This document shows positions 29,415 through 39,227 of a stretch of DNA of 64,000 nt, piece after piece. The translations under genes were made by a program, and so were the position numbers. Each line of letters begins with the position of its first letter. Positions within the stretch are counted from its first letter, which is position 1. This DNA comes from Planctomycetia bacterium (GTDB lineage Bacteria; Planctomycetota; Planctomycetia; Gemmatales; Gemmataceae): NCBI GenBank assembly GCA_005772955.1, contig SXID01000002.1:42593-106592 (forward strand), read 5' to 3'. The notes beneath the pieces were generated by a model. That model worked only from the letters and a program-made list of their open reading frames with translations. It searched no databases and was not told the DNA's origin.

Positions 29415-30809
29415 ATGTCGCACGACGAGCAGTTGGTCGGCCGGTTCCACAGCCACCTCGCTCGCTGGTTCGTCCTCCGACAATCCGTTGCCGCTATCAC
29501 CGCGTGGGCTTTCCTCTGGGGCACCGCGATCCTGGTTCTCAAGGTCACGCAGGGCACATCGGTTCCTACACTGCTGTGGGGCGTCATCGGGCTACCAGTT
29601 GCGCTGGGGTTGGCCGCGTGGGTAGCGTTCCGCGGGTTGCCGGACCGGTCCGCGGTCCGGGCGATGCTCGATAGCAAGGGTGAATGCGGCGGGCTGCTCA
29701 TGGCGGGCGCCGAATGTAACCTGGGCGAGTGGGGGGCGAAACCTACGACCCCCGAGATGCCGAGGCTCCAGTGGCGTGGCCGACGCGCGCTCGGGTTCCT
29801 CGCTGTGGCGGTCGCGTACGTCGCACTCGCGTTTCTGTTGCCCGCACAGAGTCTCGCGGTGAACGGCACGCCGCTCGACATCAACCGCCCAGCGGACCGC
29901 CTCGCGGAGCAGGTGCGCGTTCTGAAGGAAGAGAAGATCCTCGACCCCGAACGCGCCGAGAACTTGAAACAGAAGGTCGATGACCTGCGCTCGCAAGCTG
30001 CCGGAAAAGACCCCGCGAAGACACTCGAAACACTCGACCACCTCAACGACGTGGTGCGTCAGGCGGCGCGACAGGCGGCCGAAAACAACGCCCGGCAAGC
30101 GAACCAACTCGGGAAGGTCGATGCCGCGGCCGAGGCGCTTCAAAAGACCGCTCCGACGCTCAGCCCACAGGACGCGGCCGACCTGATGAAGGAACTCGCG
30201 GCCCTCGCGCAGAAAGCCGCGACCGAGAGCGACGCGTTGCAAGGCGAACTCAGTAAAGAGTTGGCCGACGCCCTCAAGGAGGGCAAGTTGTCGCCCGAGC
30301 AACTGAAGGAACTCGCTGCTGCTGCGAAGAGCGGCAAGGAGTCGCTGTCGAAGACCGCCCAGAAGTTGCACAACGCGAAGCTCATCGACGCGGACCAACT
30401 CAAGGCGTGCGAAGGCGGCAAGTGCGACGCGGAAGGGCTTGCCAAGTACCTGTCAAAGAAGAAGGGCGAGAACAAGAGTTTGAAGGAAGGGCTGAGCAAG
30501 CAGGAAGGGAACGGCGGCGTCAACGACGACGGCCCCGGCGATACGCCGTTGAATTTCGGCGACCGTTCGACCGACGCCGGGACGAAGTTCAAGGAGGAAG
30601 CGTTGCCGCCTTCGGAACTCGCGGCGCTGAAAGAGAGTCAACTCACGGGCGTTGGTAAGGCACCGCCCAAGCGCGACCCGAACGCGGGTCCGCCGCAAGC
30701 GGGCGGCTTGACGGGCGCCGCGGCCGGTGGCGGTTCGGCGAACGCCGCACCGGTGTTGCCGCAGCACCGCGGCGCGGTCGGCCGCTACTTCGACCGACCG
30801 GAAAAGTAA
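29415..30809 (+). CDS. Membrane protein with Ala/Lys-rich coiled coil, start of MoxR/vWA cluster
   Basis: Two hydrophobic segments near the N-terminus, then long helical region; same strand and next to moxR-like gene. Confidence 0.6.
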   Translation: MSHDEQLVGRFHSHLARWFVLRQSVAAITAWAFLWGTAILVLKVTQGTSVPTLLWGVIGLPVALGLAAWVAFRGLPDRSAVRAMLDSKGECGGLLMAGAECNLGEWGAKPTTPEMPRLQWRGRRALGFLAVAVAYVALAFLLPAQSLAVNGTPLDINRPADRLAEQVRVLKEEKILDPERAENLKQKVDDLRSQAAGKDPAKTLETLDHLNDVVRQAARQAAENNARQANQLGKVDAAAEALQKTAPTLSPQDAADLMKELAALAQKAATESDALQGELSKELADALKEGKLSPEQLKELAAAAKSGKESLSKTAQKLHNAKLIDADQLKACEGGKCDAEGLAKYLSKKKGENKSLKEGLSKQEGNGGVNDDGPGDTPLNFGDRSTDAGTKFKEEALPPSELAALKESQLTGVGKAPPKRDPNAGPPQAGGLTGAAAGGGSANAAPVLPQHRGAVGRYFDRPEK

Positions 30810-30810
30810 A

Positions 30811-30946
30811 AGAGTACTCACCGCAGAGAACGCAGAGGACGCGGAGAGAAAACAAAGAGAGTTTGAAGAGAGTTTGAAGAGACTTTGATTCCAAAGCTCT
30901 CTGCTCTTCTCTCTGCGTCCTCTGCGTTCTCCGCGGTGAGTACTCT
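30811..30946. repeat. Inverted repeat, 40-bp arms with 2 mismatches (accgcagagaacgcagagg family)
   Basis: agagtactcaccgcagagaacgcagaggacgcggagagaa ... ttctctctgcgtcctctgcgttctccgcggtgagtactct. Confidence 0.92.
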
Positions 30947-30988
30947 TCATTCAAGACGGCGAACTCTTCGGAACCGAACGAGGACCGC

Positions 30989-32047
30989 ATGCCCGACAAC
31001 GCGAAGCCCGCCGCGCTCCTCGAACCCGACGAACTGAAGCCCGCTACCGAACTCGCCGGCCGGTTGCTCGAACAACTCGATACGCTGCTCTTCGGCCGGC
31101 CCGAACTGCACCGACTCGTGGTGATCGGCATCCTGAGCCGCGGGCACGTTCTGCTCGAAGGCGTCCCCGGCGTCGGCAAGACTGCACTCGTCAAGGCGCT
31201 CAGTCAACTCCTGAGCCTCGATTTCAAACGCGTGCAGTTCACTCCTGACTTGATGCCCGGCGACATTCTCGGCGCGCACATTTTGCAAGAGGTACCCGGC
31301 GCGGGCCGGGAGATGGTCTTCCGCGCCGGGCCGATCTTCACGCACCTGCTCCTCGCCGACGAGATCAACCGCGCGTCGCCGAAGACGCAATCGGCTCTGC
31401 TTGAAGCGATGCAGGAACGCTGCGTCACGCTGCTCGGTGCGACGAGGCCGCTGCCGGATCCGTTCTTCGTGCTTGCCACACAGAACCCGATTGAACTCGA
31501 AGGAACGTACCCGCTGCCGGAGGCACAACTCGACCGATTCCTGTTCAAACTCGTCGTCGAACCAGCGGACGCGGATGCGCTGGACCGCATCATCAGCACG
31601 CGGCGACGGGGCGAGCCGCCGCAACCGACGTGGTCGATGAGCGCTGGGCAACTGCGTGAGGTGTTCGGTGTGATGGACCGCGTCTTCTTACCGCGACCCG
31701 TTGCGCGCTTTATCGCGAGGCTCGTCGCCGCGACGCACGGCAGCGCAGCGGAATCGCCGCCGCTCGTGAAGGCGTACGTCGCGTTTGGGGCATCGCCGCG
31801 GGCCGCGATCGCGATTGCGGAAGCGGCGCGGGCCGCGGCGCTACTCGCGGGCCGGCCGACGGTCGGCTTCGCCGACGTTCGTGCCGTCGCGCCGCCGGTT
31901 CTGAACCACCGGCTCATTCTCAATTACAAGGCCCGGCTCGACGCGGTGACGACGATTGCGATCGTTCGCGAACTGCTCGACAAGACGGACGAGGCCGGGT
32001 TGAATCTGCCCCGCGATCTGACTGTTGCCGAGGTGAATCGTGCGTGA
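30989..32047 (+). CDS. MoxR-family AAA+ ATPase
   Basis: LLEGVPGVGKTALVKALS, FTPDLMPGDILG, LLADEINRASPKTQSALLEAMQE, VLATQNPIELEGTYPLPEAQLDRFL. Confidence 0.95.
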   Translation: MPDNAKPAALLEPDELKPATELAGRLLEQLDTLLFGRPELHRLVVIGILSRGHVLLEGVPGVGKTALVKALSQLLSLDFKRVQFTPDLMPGDILGAHILQEVPGAGREMVFRAGPIFTHLLLADEINRASPKTQSALLEAMQERCVTLLGATRPLPDPFFVLATQNPIELEGTYPLPEAQLDRFLFKLVVEPADADALDRIISTRRRGEPPQPTWSMSAGQLREVFGVMDRVFLPRPVARFIARLVAATHGSAAESPPLVKAYVAFGASPRAAIAIAEAARAAALLAGRPTVGFADVRAVAPPVLNHRLILNYKARLDAVTTIAIVRELLDKTDEAGLNLPRDLTVAEVNRA

Positions 32048-32103
32048 CATCGAGGATCGCAAAGTTGAACTCTTGGCAATTGGGTGGGCCGAGGTGTTGT
32101 CTT

Positions 32104-32235
32104 TGCCCTCTCACCTTGCGGGAGATGGTCGCCGCGCTTCGCGGCGGGATGAGGGGAGAGCCTCCACGGCGCGGGGTGCTTCCCCCCTCACCCGGCTCGA
32201 AGACTCGCCACCCTCTCCCGCAAGGGGAGAGGGCA
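32104..32235. repeat. Inverted repeat overlapping possible N-terminal extension of the next gene
   Basis: tgccctctcaccttgcgggagatggtcgcc ... gccaccctctcccgcaaggggagagggca. Core shared with the element at 37410-37438. Confidence 0.8.
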
Positions 32236-32303
32236 GGAACGTCCCTTGCCCCGTGCTTGACGGGGAGCGGCCTGCCCCACGAAAGCGGTTCGCCAGATTC
32301 GGT

Positions 32304-34088
32304 ATGCCTGTCGCGATCCTCGCGTTGCTCTTCACGTCGTCATTCGCCCCGGCCGCGACGTACGGCGACGTCGAGGTCACGCTCAAGAGCGAACCCCACG
32401 GCAGCGCGTTCCATGGGTATGCCGAGATCGAGTTCCTCGTCGTCAATCGTTCGGCGCAGGCTTCGCGCGAGGTTCGCGTCACCTACCCCAAGGCGAGCTA
32501 TTCCTACGGCGGGGACCACCTTCGGGCGGTCTCCCGGACCGTGACGGTCGAAGCGGGCAAGCGTGTCCGTGTGAGCATCGCGTACCCCGAACGACTCGAC
32601 CTCCGTGGCAACGGTGCGGGCGTCACCATCGATGGCCGTGAGTACGAGGACGTGATCCCCGTCGGTAGCGGCAGTGGCAGGCGCGGCTACCCGTCCGGCT
32701 CGTATCGCGGTTCGGGATCTCAGGCGATCGCTCTTTTCAGCAAGAGCGTCGATACCCGTTTCCCGGACTGGGTAAATCGCGCGCAGATGGAACTCCAGGC
32801 GGAAGGAAAGAGCTTTTCCGCCAATGTCTTTCGCGCGGACCAGGACGCGGCGCAGTGGAGTACCAACTGGCTCGGCTACACGCGATACGACGGCGTTGTG
32901 GTCACCGACGCCGACCTGCGGGCGATGCCGGCCGAAGTCCGCAACGCCCTGGGGCAGTACGTGGAGTGCGGCGGCTCGCTCTTCGTCTTCGGTCGCGACC
33001 CGTTGCTGCCCGGCACGTGGAAACTTACGCCCGATCCGCGCAGTTCCGTGTCCGTCGCGACGCCCGGCTTCGGGCAATGCGTTGTCACGAACCAGACCGA
33101 CCTTTCAAGATCCCCGGAGATCGTGCTCGGCCCGGCACTCGAATCGTGGAATGGTACGGCAACACCGTGGCAGCGCGTGCGCGCGCCGAGCGAGGCGAAT
33201 CGCGCCTTCCCGGTCGTCGAGGACGTCGGGATTCCGGTGAAGGGACTTCTCGTGCTGATGCTCGTGTTCGTGATCGTCATCGGGCCGGTCAATCTGCTCG
33301 TGCTGGCCCGCAAGAAGCGGAAGCTCTGGCTGTTCTGGACCGTGCCGGTGATCTCGTTCTTCACGTGCCTCACTGTGCTCGGCTACATGGCATTGACGGA
33401 AGGGTGGCAGGGGCGGAGCCGGGTCGAAGGATTCACGGTTCTGGATGAGAACAGTCGGCGTGCTTCGACGCTCGGCTGGACCGGATTCTACACCCCGCTC
33501 CTTCCCAGCGGCGGATTGCACTTCAGCCCCGAAACGGAAGTGAGTTACCAGAACGGCGAGGACCGGTACTCGTACAGCCGACGCGGGTCCGGCTCGGCGC
33601 TCACCATCGACTGGACGCGCGAACAACACTTCGCGTCCGGTTGGTTGACGCCGCGCGTGCCGGCGCACTTCGCGCTGCGTAAGAGCGAACTGCGCCGCGA
33701 ACGGATGACGATCTCGAAAGGCGCTGACGGGTCGGTCGAGGCCGTGAACGGCCTCGGTGCCGATCTGAGCGAGTTCTGGTACCTGGACGAAGGCGGGAAC
33801 ATGTTCCGTGCGGACGCGATTCCCGCCGGCGCGCGCGTGACCTTGCAACCCGCCAAACGCCCGACGGTCGCCGCGGGCGCGAAGGGGCTTCGCGGTGTGT
33901 ACACCGGCGACTGGGCGACACTTCCCGATCGGGTGAAGTCCGAAGGCCCGGCCATGCTCGCGCCGCGAACGTATCTCGGCATGATGGAGTCCGCGCCGTT
34001 CCTGGACGACGGCATGCCCGGCGCATCCGTTCGCAAGACACGCTCCCTCGTCTACGGCATCTTGAAGGAGGGCGGCGATGGAAGTTGA
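32304..34088 (+). CDS. Membrane protein of MoxR/vWA cluster
   Basis: Proposed start MPVAILALLFTSSFAPAATYGDVEV (signal peptide); TMs GLLVLMLVFVIVIGPVNLLVLARKKR and FWTVPVISFFTCLTVLGYMAL. Confidence 0.75.
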   Translation: MPVAILALLFTSSFAPAATYGDVEVTLKSEPHGSAFHGYAEIEFLVVNRSAQASREVRVTYPKASYSYGGDHLRAVSRTVTVEAGKRVRVSIAYPERLDLRGNGAGVTIDGREYEDVIPVGSGSGRRGYPSGSYRGSGSQAIALFSKSVDTRFPDWVNRAQMELQAEGKSFSANVFRADQDAAQWSTNWLGYTRYDGVVVTDADLRAMPAEVRNALGQYVECGGSLFVFGRDPLLPGTWKLTPDPRSSVSVATPGFGQCVVTNQTDLSRSPEIVLGPALESWNGTATPWQRVRAPSEANRAFPVVEDVGIPVKGLLVLMLVFVIVIGPVNLLVLARKKRKLWLFWTVPVISFFTCLTVLGYMALTEGWQGRSRVEGFTVLDENSRRASTLGWTGFYTPLLPSGGLHFSPETEVSYQNGEDRYSYSRRGSGSALTIDWTREQHFASGWLTPRVPAHFALRKSELRRERMTISKGADGSVEAVNGLGADLSEFWYLDEGGNMFRADAIPAGARVTLQPAKRPTVAAGAKGLRGVYTGDWATLPDRVKSEGPAMLAPRTYLGMMESAPFLDDGMPGASVRKTRSLVYGILKEGGDGS

Positions 34089-35025
34089 AATCCAGAACTT
34101 GCGTAAGGAGTACGGCAATACTCGCGCCGTGAACGGCATCTCGTTCAGCTTCGGCTCGGGTCAGATATTCGGCTTCATCGGCCCCAACGGGGCCGGGAAA
34201 TCGACCACCATGCGCGTGCTCGCCACGCTCGAAGAACCCACGTCCGGCAACGCGACCATCGACGGCGTCTCCGTGATCGAGAACCCGGAGAAGGCCCACA
34301 AGTACATCGGCTACGTGCCCGATAGCCTGCCCTCGCACCGCGACGTGACGGTTCACGAGTACCTCGACTTCTTTGCGCGGGCTTACAACATTCGCGGCGA
34401 GAAGCGGCGACAGACGGTTGAGGGCGTCGAGGAGTTCACCAACCTGCTCGGCATCCGCGACAAGACCCTCAACGCGCTGTCGAAAGGCATGAAGAATCGT
34501 GTGAGCATCGCGCGGGCGCTCGTTCACGACCCGCCCGTACTGCTCATGGACGAACCCGCGGCCGGGCTTGATCCGCGAGCGCGGATCGAACTGCGCGAGT
34601 TGCTCAAGGTTCTCGCGGGTCAAGGGAAAGCGATCCTCATCAGTTCGCACATCCTCTCGGAACTGGCGGAGATCTGCACCGGGGCCGTAATCATCGAGCG
34701 AGGCAAGATTCTGCGCGCCGGGACGCTGCAAGAGATCCTGTCGCGTGGTGGGAAGAACAAGCACGGTAAGGCGCACCGGACCGTCGTGCTGCGCCCGCTG
34801 GACCGCATCGACGAGTTGCTCACGACACTGCTGGAGACGCCCGGCGTGGAAGACGCGCGAATCGCCGACGGGTCTGTGGAAGCAGACGTCACTGGTGACG
34901 ACGAGGCGTGTTGCGCGCTGCTGGAAACGATCATCCGGGCCGGCTACCGGATTCTCGAATACCGGCCGCGGCGGGCCGACCTGGAACAGATCTTCCTGGA
35001 CGTGACACGGGGGGATGTGCAATGA
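34078..35025 (+). CDS. ABC-2 type transporter ATP-binding protein
   Basis: FGFIGPNGAGKSTTMRVLATL, LSKGMKNRVSIARALVHDPPVLLMDEPAAGLDP. Confidence 0.95.
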   Translation: MEVEIQNLRKEYGNTRAVNGISFSFGSGQIFGFIGPNGAGKSTTMRVLATLEEPTSGNATIDGVSVIENPEKAHKYIGYVPDSLPSHRDVTVHEYLDFFARAYNIRGEKRRQTVEGVEEFTNLLGIRDKTLNALSKGMKNRVSIARALVHDPPVLLMDEPAAGLDPRARIELRELLKVLAGQGKAILISSHILSELAEICTGAVIIERGKILRAGTLQEILSRGGKNKHGKAHRTVVLRPLDRIDELLTTLLETPGVEDARIADGSVEADVTGDDEACCALLETIIRAGYRILEYRPRRADLEQIFLDVTRGDVQ

Positions 35026-36539
35026 CCGCGTTCCTCGCGCGCCTCGGCGACCGCATCAACCCGATCGTGGTGAAGGAGACGCGACAGGCCGTCAACAGCC
35101 GGCTCGTCGCCGCGTTCCTGCTAATCTTTCTCGCCGTGCAACTCGTGGTCATGCTTCTCGTGATCACCGGGCGCGAGCTGTCGAACCCGGACGACATGAA
35201 CCTGCGGGCCGGTCGCGACATGTTCACAGTCGTGCAGGGGATTCTCCTCGGCGCGTGCATGATCCTGATCCCGACCATGACAGGCGCGCGACTCGCCTCC
35301 GAGCGCTCCGATGTGAACGTGGATCTGTTGTTCATCTCGTCGCTGACGCCGCGAGCGGTGCTGTCGGGCAAGTTGTTCGCGGCAGGTGCGCTGGCGCTGC
35401 TCATCTTCAGTGCGTGCGCGCCGTTCATGACCTTCGCCTACGTGATGCGCGGGCTAGACGTTCCCACCATCCTCGTCGTGCTGACCGCGGACTACCTCGC
35501 GGTGTTGCTGGGAACGACGTTCGCGCTGTTCCTTGCTTCGGTGCCCGCGAACCGCGGGTTGCGCATCTTGCTGGGCCTCGGCGGTTTCATCTTCATGTGC
35601 TACCTCGGGGCAGGGTTGCTGGCTCTCTCCTCCGAGTTCCTTCGCGGCAGTTCCGACTTCGACATGAGTTCCTGGGACTTCTGGCTCGGTGGTGTCGGTG
35701 TGGTGGGTATTACCTTCGGGTCGATGGGGCAGTTGTTCATGTGGTCCGTGGCGCTGATCAGCCCGCCGGCCGCGAACCGGGCGTTCGCCGTTCGGGTCTA
35801 CACGCTCGGTCTGTGGATCGTCGGGGGTTTCGGCTTCGCCATCTGGAGCCTGTACGTCGGCCACCCCGAACCCATGAGCGTTTGGGGGCTGCTGGGCTGT
35901 GCGGTCTTCTCGCTTCAGATGATCGTCGCGGTATGCGAGCGCGACCACTGGGGCGCTCGCGTCGCGTGTCGCATCCCGCGCCGCGCGTATTTCCGTCCGC
36001 TGGCCTTCCTCTTCTACAGCGGTGCGGCCGGTGGCCTCGCCTTCGGGGTCATCGGTGCCGCGGCTTCCGCCGTTGGCATCGTGGTGTGGTATCTCATCGT
36101 TCCCTCCACGCGGTCATCGGACACCAGTGTGTTGGCGCTGATCGCGGCTCTCGTTCCGGCGTACACGTACTGCTACTGTCTGACCGCGGCGCTGGTTCGC
36201 CGCTTGCTCGCCAAGTCCCTGTTTCGACCCGGCTACACGTGGATCATCGCCGGGCTTCTCTTCGGCCTCGGCTGCACGGTGCCGTACATCGTCCGTTTTG
36301 CGTTCTTGGAAAGCTACTCGCGCTACGGTTACTCGGACGAACTGACTCCGCTCTACGTCACGAACCCCGTGGTGATGATTGACGACGCGATCAGGCACTC
36401 GGACACATCCATTATTTTCACGCTCTTCTTCCTGGTGGTGTGGGGTGGAGTCGTGACAGCGGCGAACGCGCCATGGTTCATCAAGCAAGTGACGAAATTC
36501 CAGCCGCCCGAACCGAGGGAAGAAAAGGCGGACGAATGA
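35022..36539 (+). CDS. ABC-2 type transporter permease
   Basis: ATGA overlap with upstream gene; polytopic; INPIVVKETRQAVNSRLVAAF. Confidence 0.85.
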   Translation: MTAFLARLGDRINPIVVKETRQAVNSRLVAAFLLIFLAVQLVVMLLVITGRELSNPDDMNLRAGRDMFTVVQGILLGACMILIPTMTGARLASERSDVNVDLLFISSLTPRAVLSGKLFAAGALALLIFSACAPFMTFAYVMRGLDVPTILVVLTADYLAVLLGTTFALFLASVPANRGLRILLGLGGFIFMCYLGAGLLALSSEFLRGSSDFDMSSWDFWLGGVGVVGITFGSMGQLFMWSVALISPPAANRAFAVRVYTLGLWIVGGFGFAIWSLYVGHPEPMSVWGLLGCAVFSLQMIVAVCERDHWGARVACRIPRRAYFRPLAFLFYSGAAGGLAFGVIGAAASAVGIVVWYLIVPSTRSSDTSVLALIAALVPAYTYCYCLTAALVRRLLAKSLFRPGYTWIIAGLLFGLGCTVPYIVRFAFLESYSRYGYSDELTPLYVTNPVVMIDDAIRHSDTSIIFTLFFLVVWGGVVTAANAPWFIKQVTKFQPPEPREEKADE

Positions 36540-37402
36540 GTACGTCCGCATTCCTCCAGGAAGGCGCAACGGCGGCGCAGCGATTCGCGCTGGCGACGCC
36601 GCGCCACGGCCCCGCGAACCGCACCGGGCAGGCGCTCGGCGCGCGGGCCGGGTCGTCGCTGGAGTTCCGCGACCACCGCGGTTACGAACCCGGCGACGAC
36701 CTGCGGCATGTGGACTGGAACGCATATGCCCGCAGCGATCAGTTGAGCGTGAAGTTGTTTCGCGAAGAAGTGTCGCCGCACCTGGACGTGCTGATTGACG
36801 GCTCGAAATCGATGGCGCTGGCGGGTTCGGAGAAGTTACGCGGCACGCTGGCGCTGGCGGGGTTCTTCGCGACAACAGCGGCGAACGCGGGCTTTTCGCA
36901 CTCCGGGTGGCTGCTCGGCGCCGACGCGGTACCGCTCGGCGACCACCGGCGCCAACCGGCCGAGTGGGACGCGATCCGTTTTGAACACCGCGACAGCCCC
37001 GTGCCCGCGCTGACGAGTGCGGCGGCGCGATGGCGACCGCGCGGCGTGCGAGTCTTGCTCAGCGACCTGCTGTGGAACGCAGACCCGGGACAAGCGGTTC
37101 GCACGCTAGCCGATCGTGCGTCGGCCACGGTCGTTCTTCAGGTACTCGCGGCCACGGACGTGAACCCACCGCCGGGCGGTTACCTTCGCCTCCTCGACAG
37201 CGAGACGGACGAGGTGCGCGAGGTGCGGATTGATGCCGCTGCCGCCGCGCGATACCGCGAGAACCTGACCCGGCTTCAGGGTCACTGGCACGATGCTTGC
37301 CGCGCGGCCGGCGCGGTCTTCGCCACTGTTGTGGCGGAAGACGTGCTTCGCGACTGGCGGTTGGACTCGCTCGTCGCCGCGGGCGTGCTGGAAGTGGGGT
37401 GA
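36536..37402 (+). CDS. DUF58 domain protein
   Basis: GSSLEFRDHRGYEPGDDLRHVDWNAYARSDQLSVKLFREE; ATGA overlap. Confidence 0.92.
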   Translation: MSTSAFLQEGATAAQRFALATPRHGPANRTGQALGARAGSSLEFRDHRGYEPGDDLRHVDWNAYARSDQLSVKLFREEVSPHLDVLIDGSKSMALAGSEKLRGTLALAGFFATTAANAGFSHSGWLLGADAVPLGDHRRQPAEWDAIRFEHRDSPVPALTSAAARWRPRGVRVLLSDLLWNADPGQAVRTLADRASATVVLQVLAATDVNPPPGGYLRLLDSETDEVREVRIDAAAAARYRENLTRLQGHWHDACRAAGAVFATVVAEDVLRDWRLDSLVAAGVLEVG

Positions 37403-37409
37403 AGTGTTC

Positions 37410-37438
37410 TTGCCCTCTCCCGCAAGGGGAGAGGGCAA
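37410..37438. repeat. Short palindrome between operon genes
   Basis: ttgccctctccc-gcaag-gggagagggcaa. Confidence 0.85.
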
Positions 37439-37460
37439 GACAGAAGATCCGAGTCATCGC

Positions 37461-39227
37461 ATGATCCCTGTCCTCTCAACCCCCCTGGCGCTGCTCGGAC
37501 TGGTGTCGCTTCCGGCGCTGGCGGCGATCTACTACCTACACACACGATCGCGCCTTCATCCCGTTTCGAGTTTGCTCCTGTGGACCGACGCGCGGGTCGC
37601 GCCCGACGGTGGCCGGCGCGTCGATCGGGTTCGCCTGCCGCTCGTGTTCTGGCTCGAATTGCTCGTGCTGCTGCTGCTCGTGCTCGCGGCGACCGGTGTG
37701 CATCTGCCCGCAGTTACTGGCACGCGCCCGCTTGTCGTCGTACTTGACGATTCGTTCTCGATGCAGGCCGGTGCGCCCGATTCGGCGCGCAAGCGCGCCG
37801 CGGACGCTCTGCTCGATGATCTCCGCCGCACGCCGCGCAGTTCCGTAAGGTTCGTCCTCGCGGGCGATCGGCCGCAGGTTCTCGGTGATGCCGTCTCGCG
37901 CACGAGTGAAATCGAATCATTACTGGAAGGCTGGACGTGCCAGGCGAACACGGCGCGGCTCGATTCCGCGGTCGCGCTGGCCCTGGAACTTGGCGGCGAG
38001 TCCGCGACCGTTCTGGTTCTCACCGATCACGCCCCCGACCCGCCACCCGCGACCGGGCGCGTGCGCAGGTGGTCGCTGGGAACGGCCACGCCCAACTGGG
38101 CGTTCGTGAACGCGAGCCGCACCACCGGGCCGCGCGGCGACCGCCTCTTACTCGAAGTCGCGAACCTCGCCACGGAACCGCGCTCGACAACCCTTCGCAT
38201 CGAAGCGGGACAACCACCGCGCGAACTGCGCCAGTCGGAACTGCAACTCGCCGCGGGCGAAACGCAGCGGCTCGTGCTGGAAGTCCCGGAAGGCGCGGGG
38301 ACGGTTCGCGCATTCGTGGGTGACGACGCACTCAACTTTGACAACGCGGTGTCACTGCTTCCCACTGCACGCAAGACCGTGACTTATGAAGTGCGCGTCG
38401 TCGATAAAGAAGTGCGGCCCGCACTTGAGAAAGCGCTAAAAGCAACCGGCATCGCGACGCCCGTGACGGCACGGCCGCAACTCGTGTTTGTCGATGGCGC
38501 GGACGCGGCACCGGAAGCGGAGGATGCGTGGATCGTTCGCGTGGTTCGCGAACCCGAGGCAGAAGCGTTCACCGGGCCGTTCGTGCTCGATCGGTCGCAC
38601 CCATTGACGGATGGTCTGTCGCTCTCGGGTGTGGTCTGGGGCGGTGGCAAGTCGCCGCTCTCGGGTGCGCCCGTCGTGATGGCCGGGAACGTGACGCTCC
38701 TCACGGACACCGAGTTCGCGAGCGGTCGACATGACGTACGGCTGCGCCTCCGGCCCGATCTCTCAACCCTGACGCAATCCCCCGCGTGGCCCGCGCTCGT
38801 GTGGAACCTGGTTCAGTGGCGAGCCACATTTCAGCCGGGTCTTGCTCGCGCGAACGTGCGTCTCGGTGAGGAAGCGGTGTGGACGCTGAACGCTTCGCCC
38901 GCGTCGGCTGAGGTCACGCGACCCGACGGCGCAGTTTCCACCGTGCCGGTGTACGCTCGGAGAGCGGCAGTCCACGCGGAGCGTTCCGGGGTCTACTCTC
39001 TTCAAACTGGCGACGAGCAGGCCGAGTTCGCGGTGAACGTTTTGAACCGCGACGAATCGGACCTCACGAAGTGCGTGACCGGGCGCTGGGGTGACGAACG
39101 CGACGAAGCGACGCTCCGCAGCGACTACCGCGACGTGACCGCGTGGCTCGCGCTACTGGCCGTCGCGGTCGCGACACTGCACGTGTGGGTGCTGGCCCGA
39201 AAGCCTGGTACGGGAGCAACTCCGTGA
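37461..39227 (+). CDS. BatA-like membrane protein with vWA domain
   Basis: LGLVSLPALAAIYYLHTRSRLHPVSSLLLW, LVVVLDDSFSMQAG. Confidence 0.85.
   Translation: MIPVLSTPLALLGLVSLPALAAIYYLHTRSRLHPVSSLLLWTDARVAPDGGRRVDRVRLPLVFWLELLVLLLLVLAATGVHLPAVTGTRPLVVVLDDSFSMQAGAPDSARKRAADALLDDLRRTPRSSVRFVLAGDRPQVLGDAVSRTSEIESLLEGWTCQANTARLDSAVALALELGGESATVLVLTDHAPDPPPATGRVRRWSLGTATPNWAFVNASRTTGPRGDRLLLEVANLATEPRSTTLRIEAGQPPRELRQSELQLAAGETQRLVLEVPEGAGTVRAFVGDDALNFDNAVSLLPTARKTVTYEVRVVDKEVRPALEKALKATGIATPVTARPQLVFVDGADAAPEAEDAWIVRVVREPEAEAFTGPFVLDRSHPLTDGLSLSGVVWGGGKSPLSGAPVVMAGNVTLLTDTEFASGRHDVRLRLRPDLSTLTQSPAWPALVWNLVQWRATFQPGLARANVRLGEEAVWTLNASPASAEVTRPDGAVSTVPVYARRAAVHAERSGVYSLQTGDEQAEFAVNVLNRDESDLTKCVTGRWGDERDEATLRSDYRDVTAWLALLAVAVATLHVWVLARKPGTGATP

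Noticed and set aside
30811-30946. Could the repeat be a CRISPR array?
   Set aside because: It is a single inverted pair, not regularly spaced direct repeats with unique spacers; no cas genes seen.
33601-35022. 473-aa minus-strand ORF opposite ABC/membrane genes
   Set aside because: Low-complexity Arg/Pro-rich antisense frame; no support.
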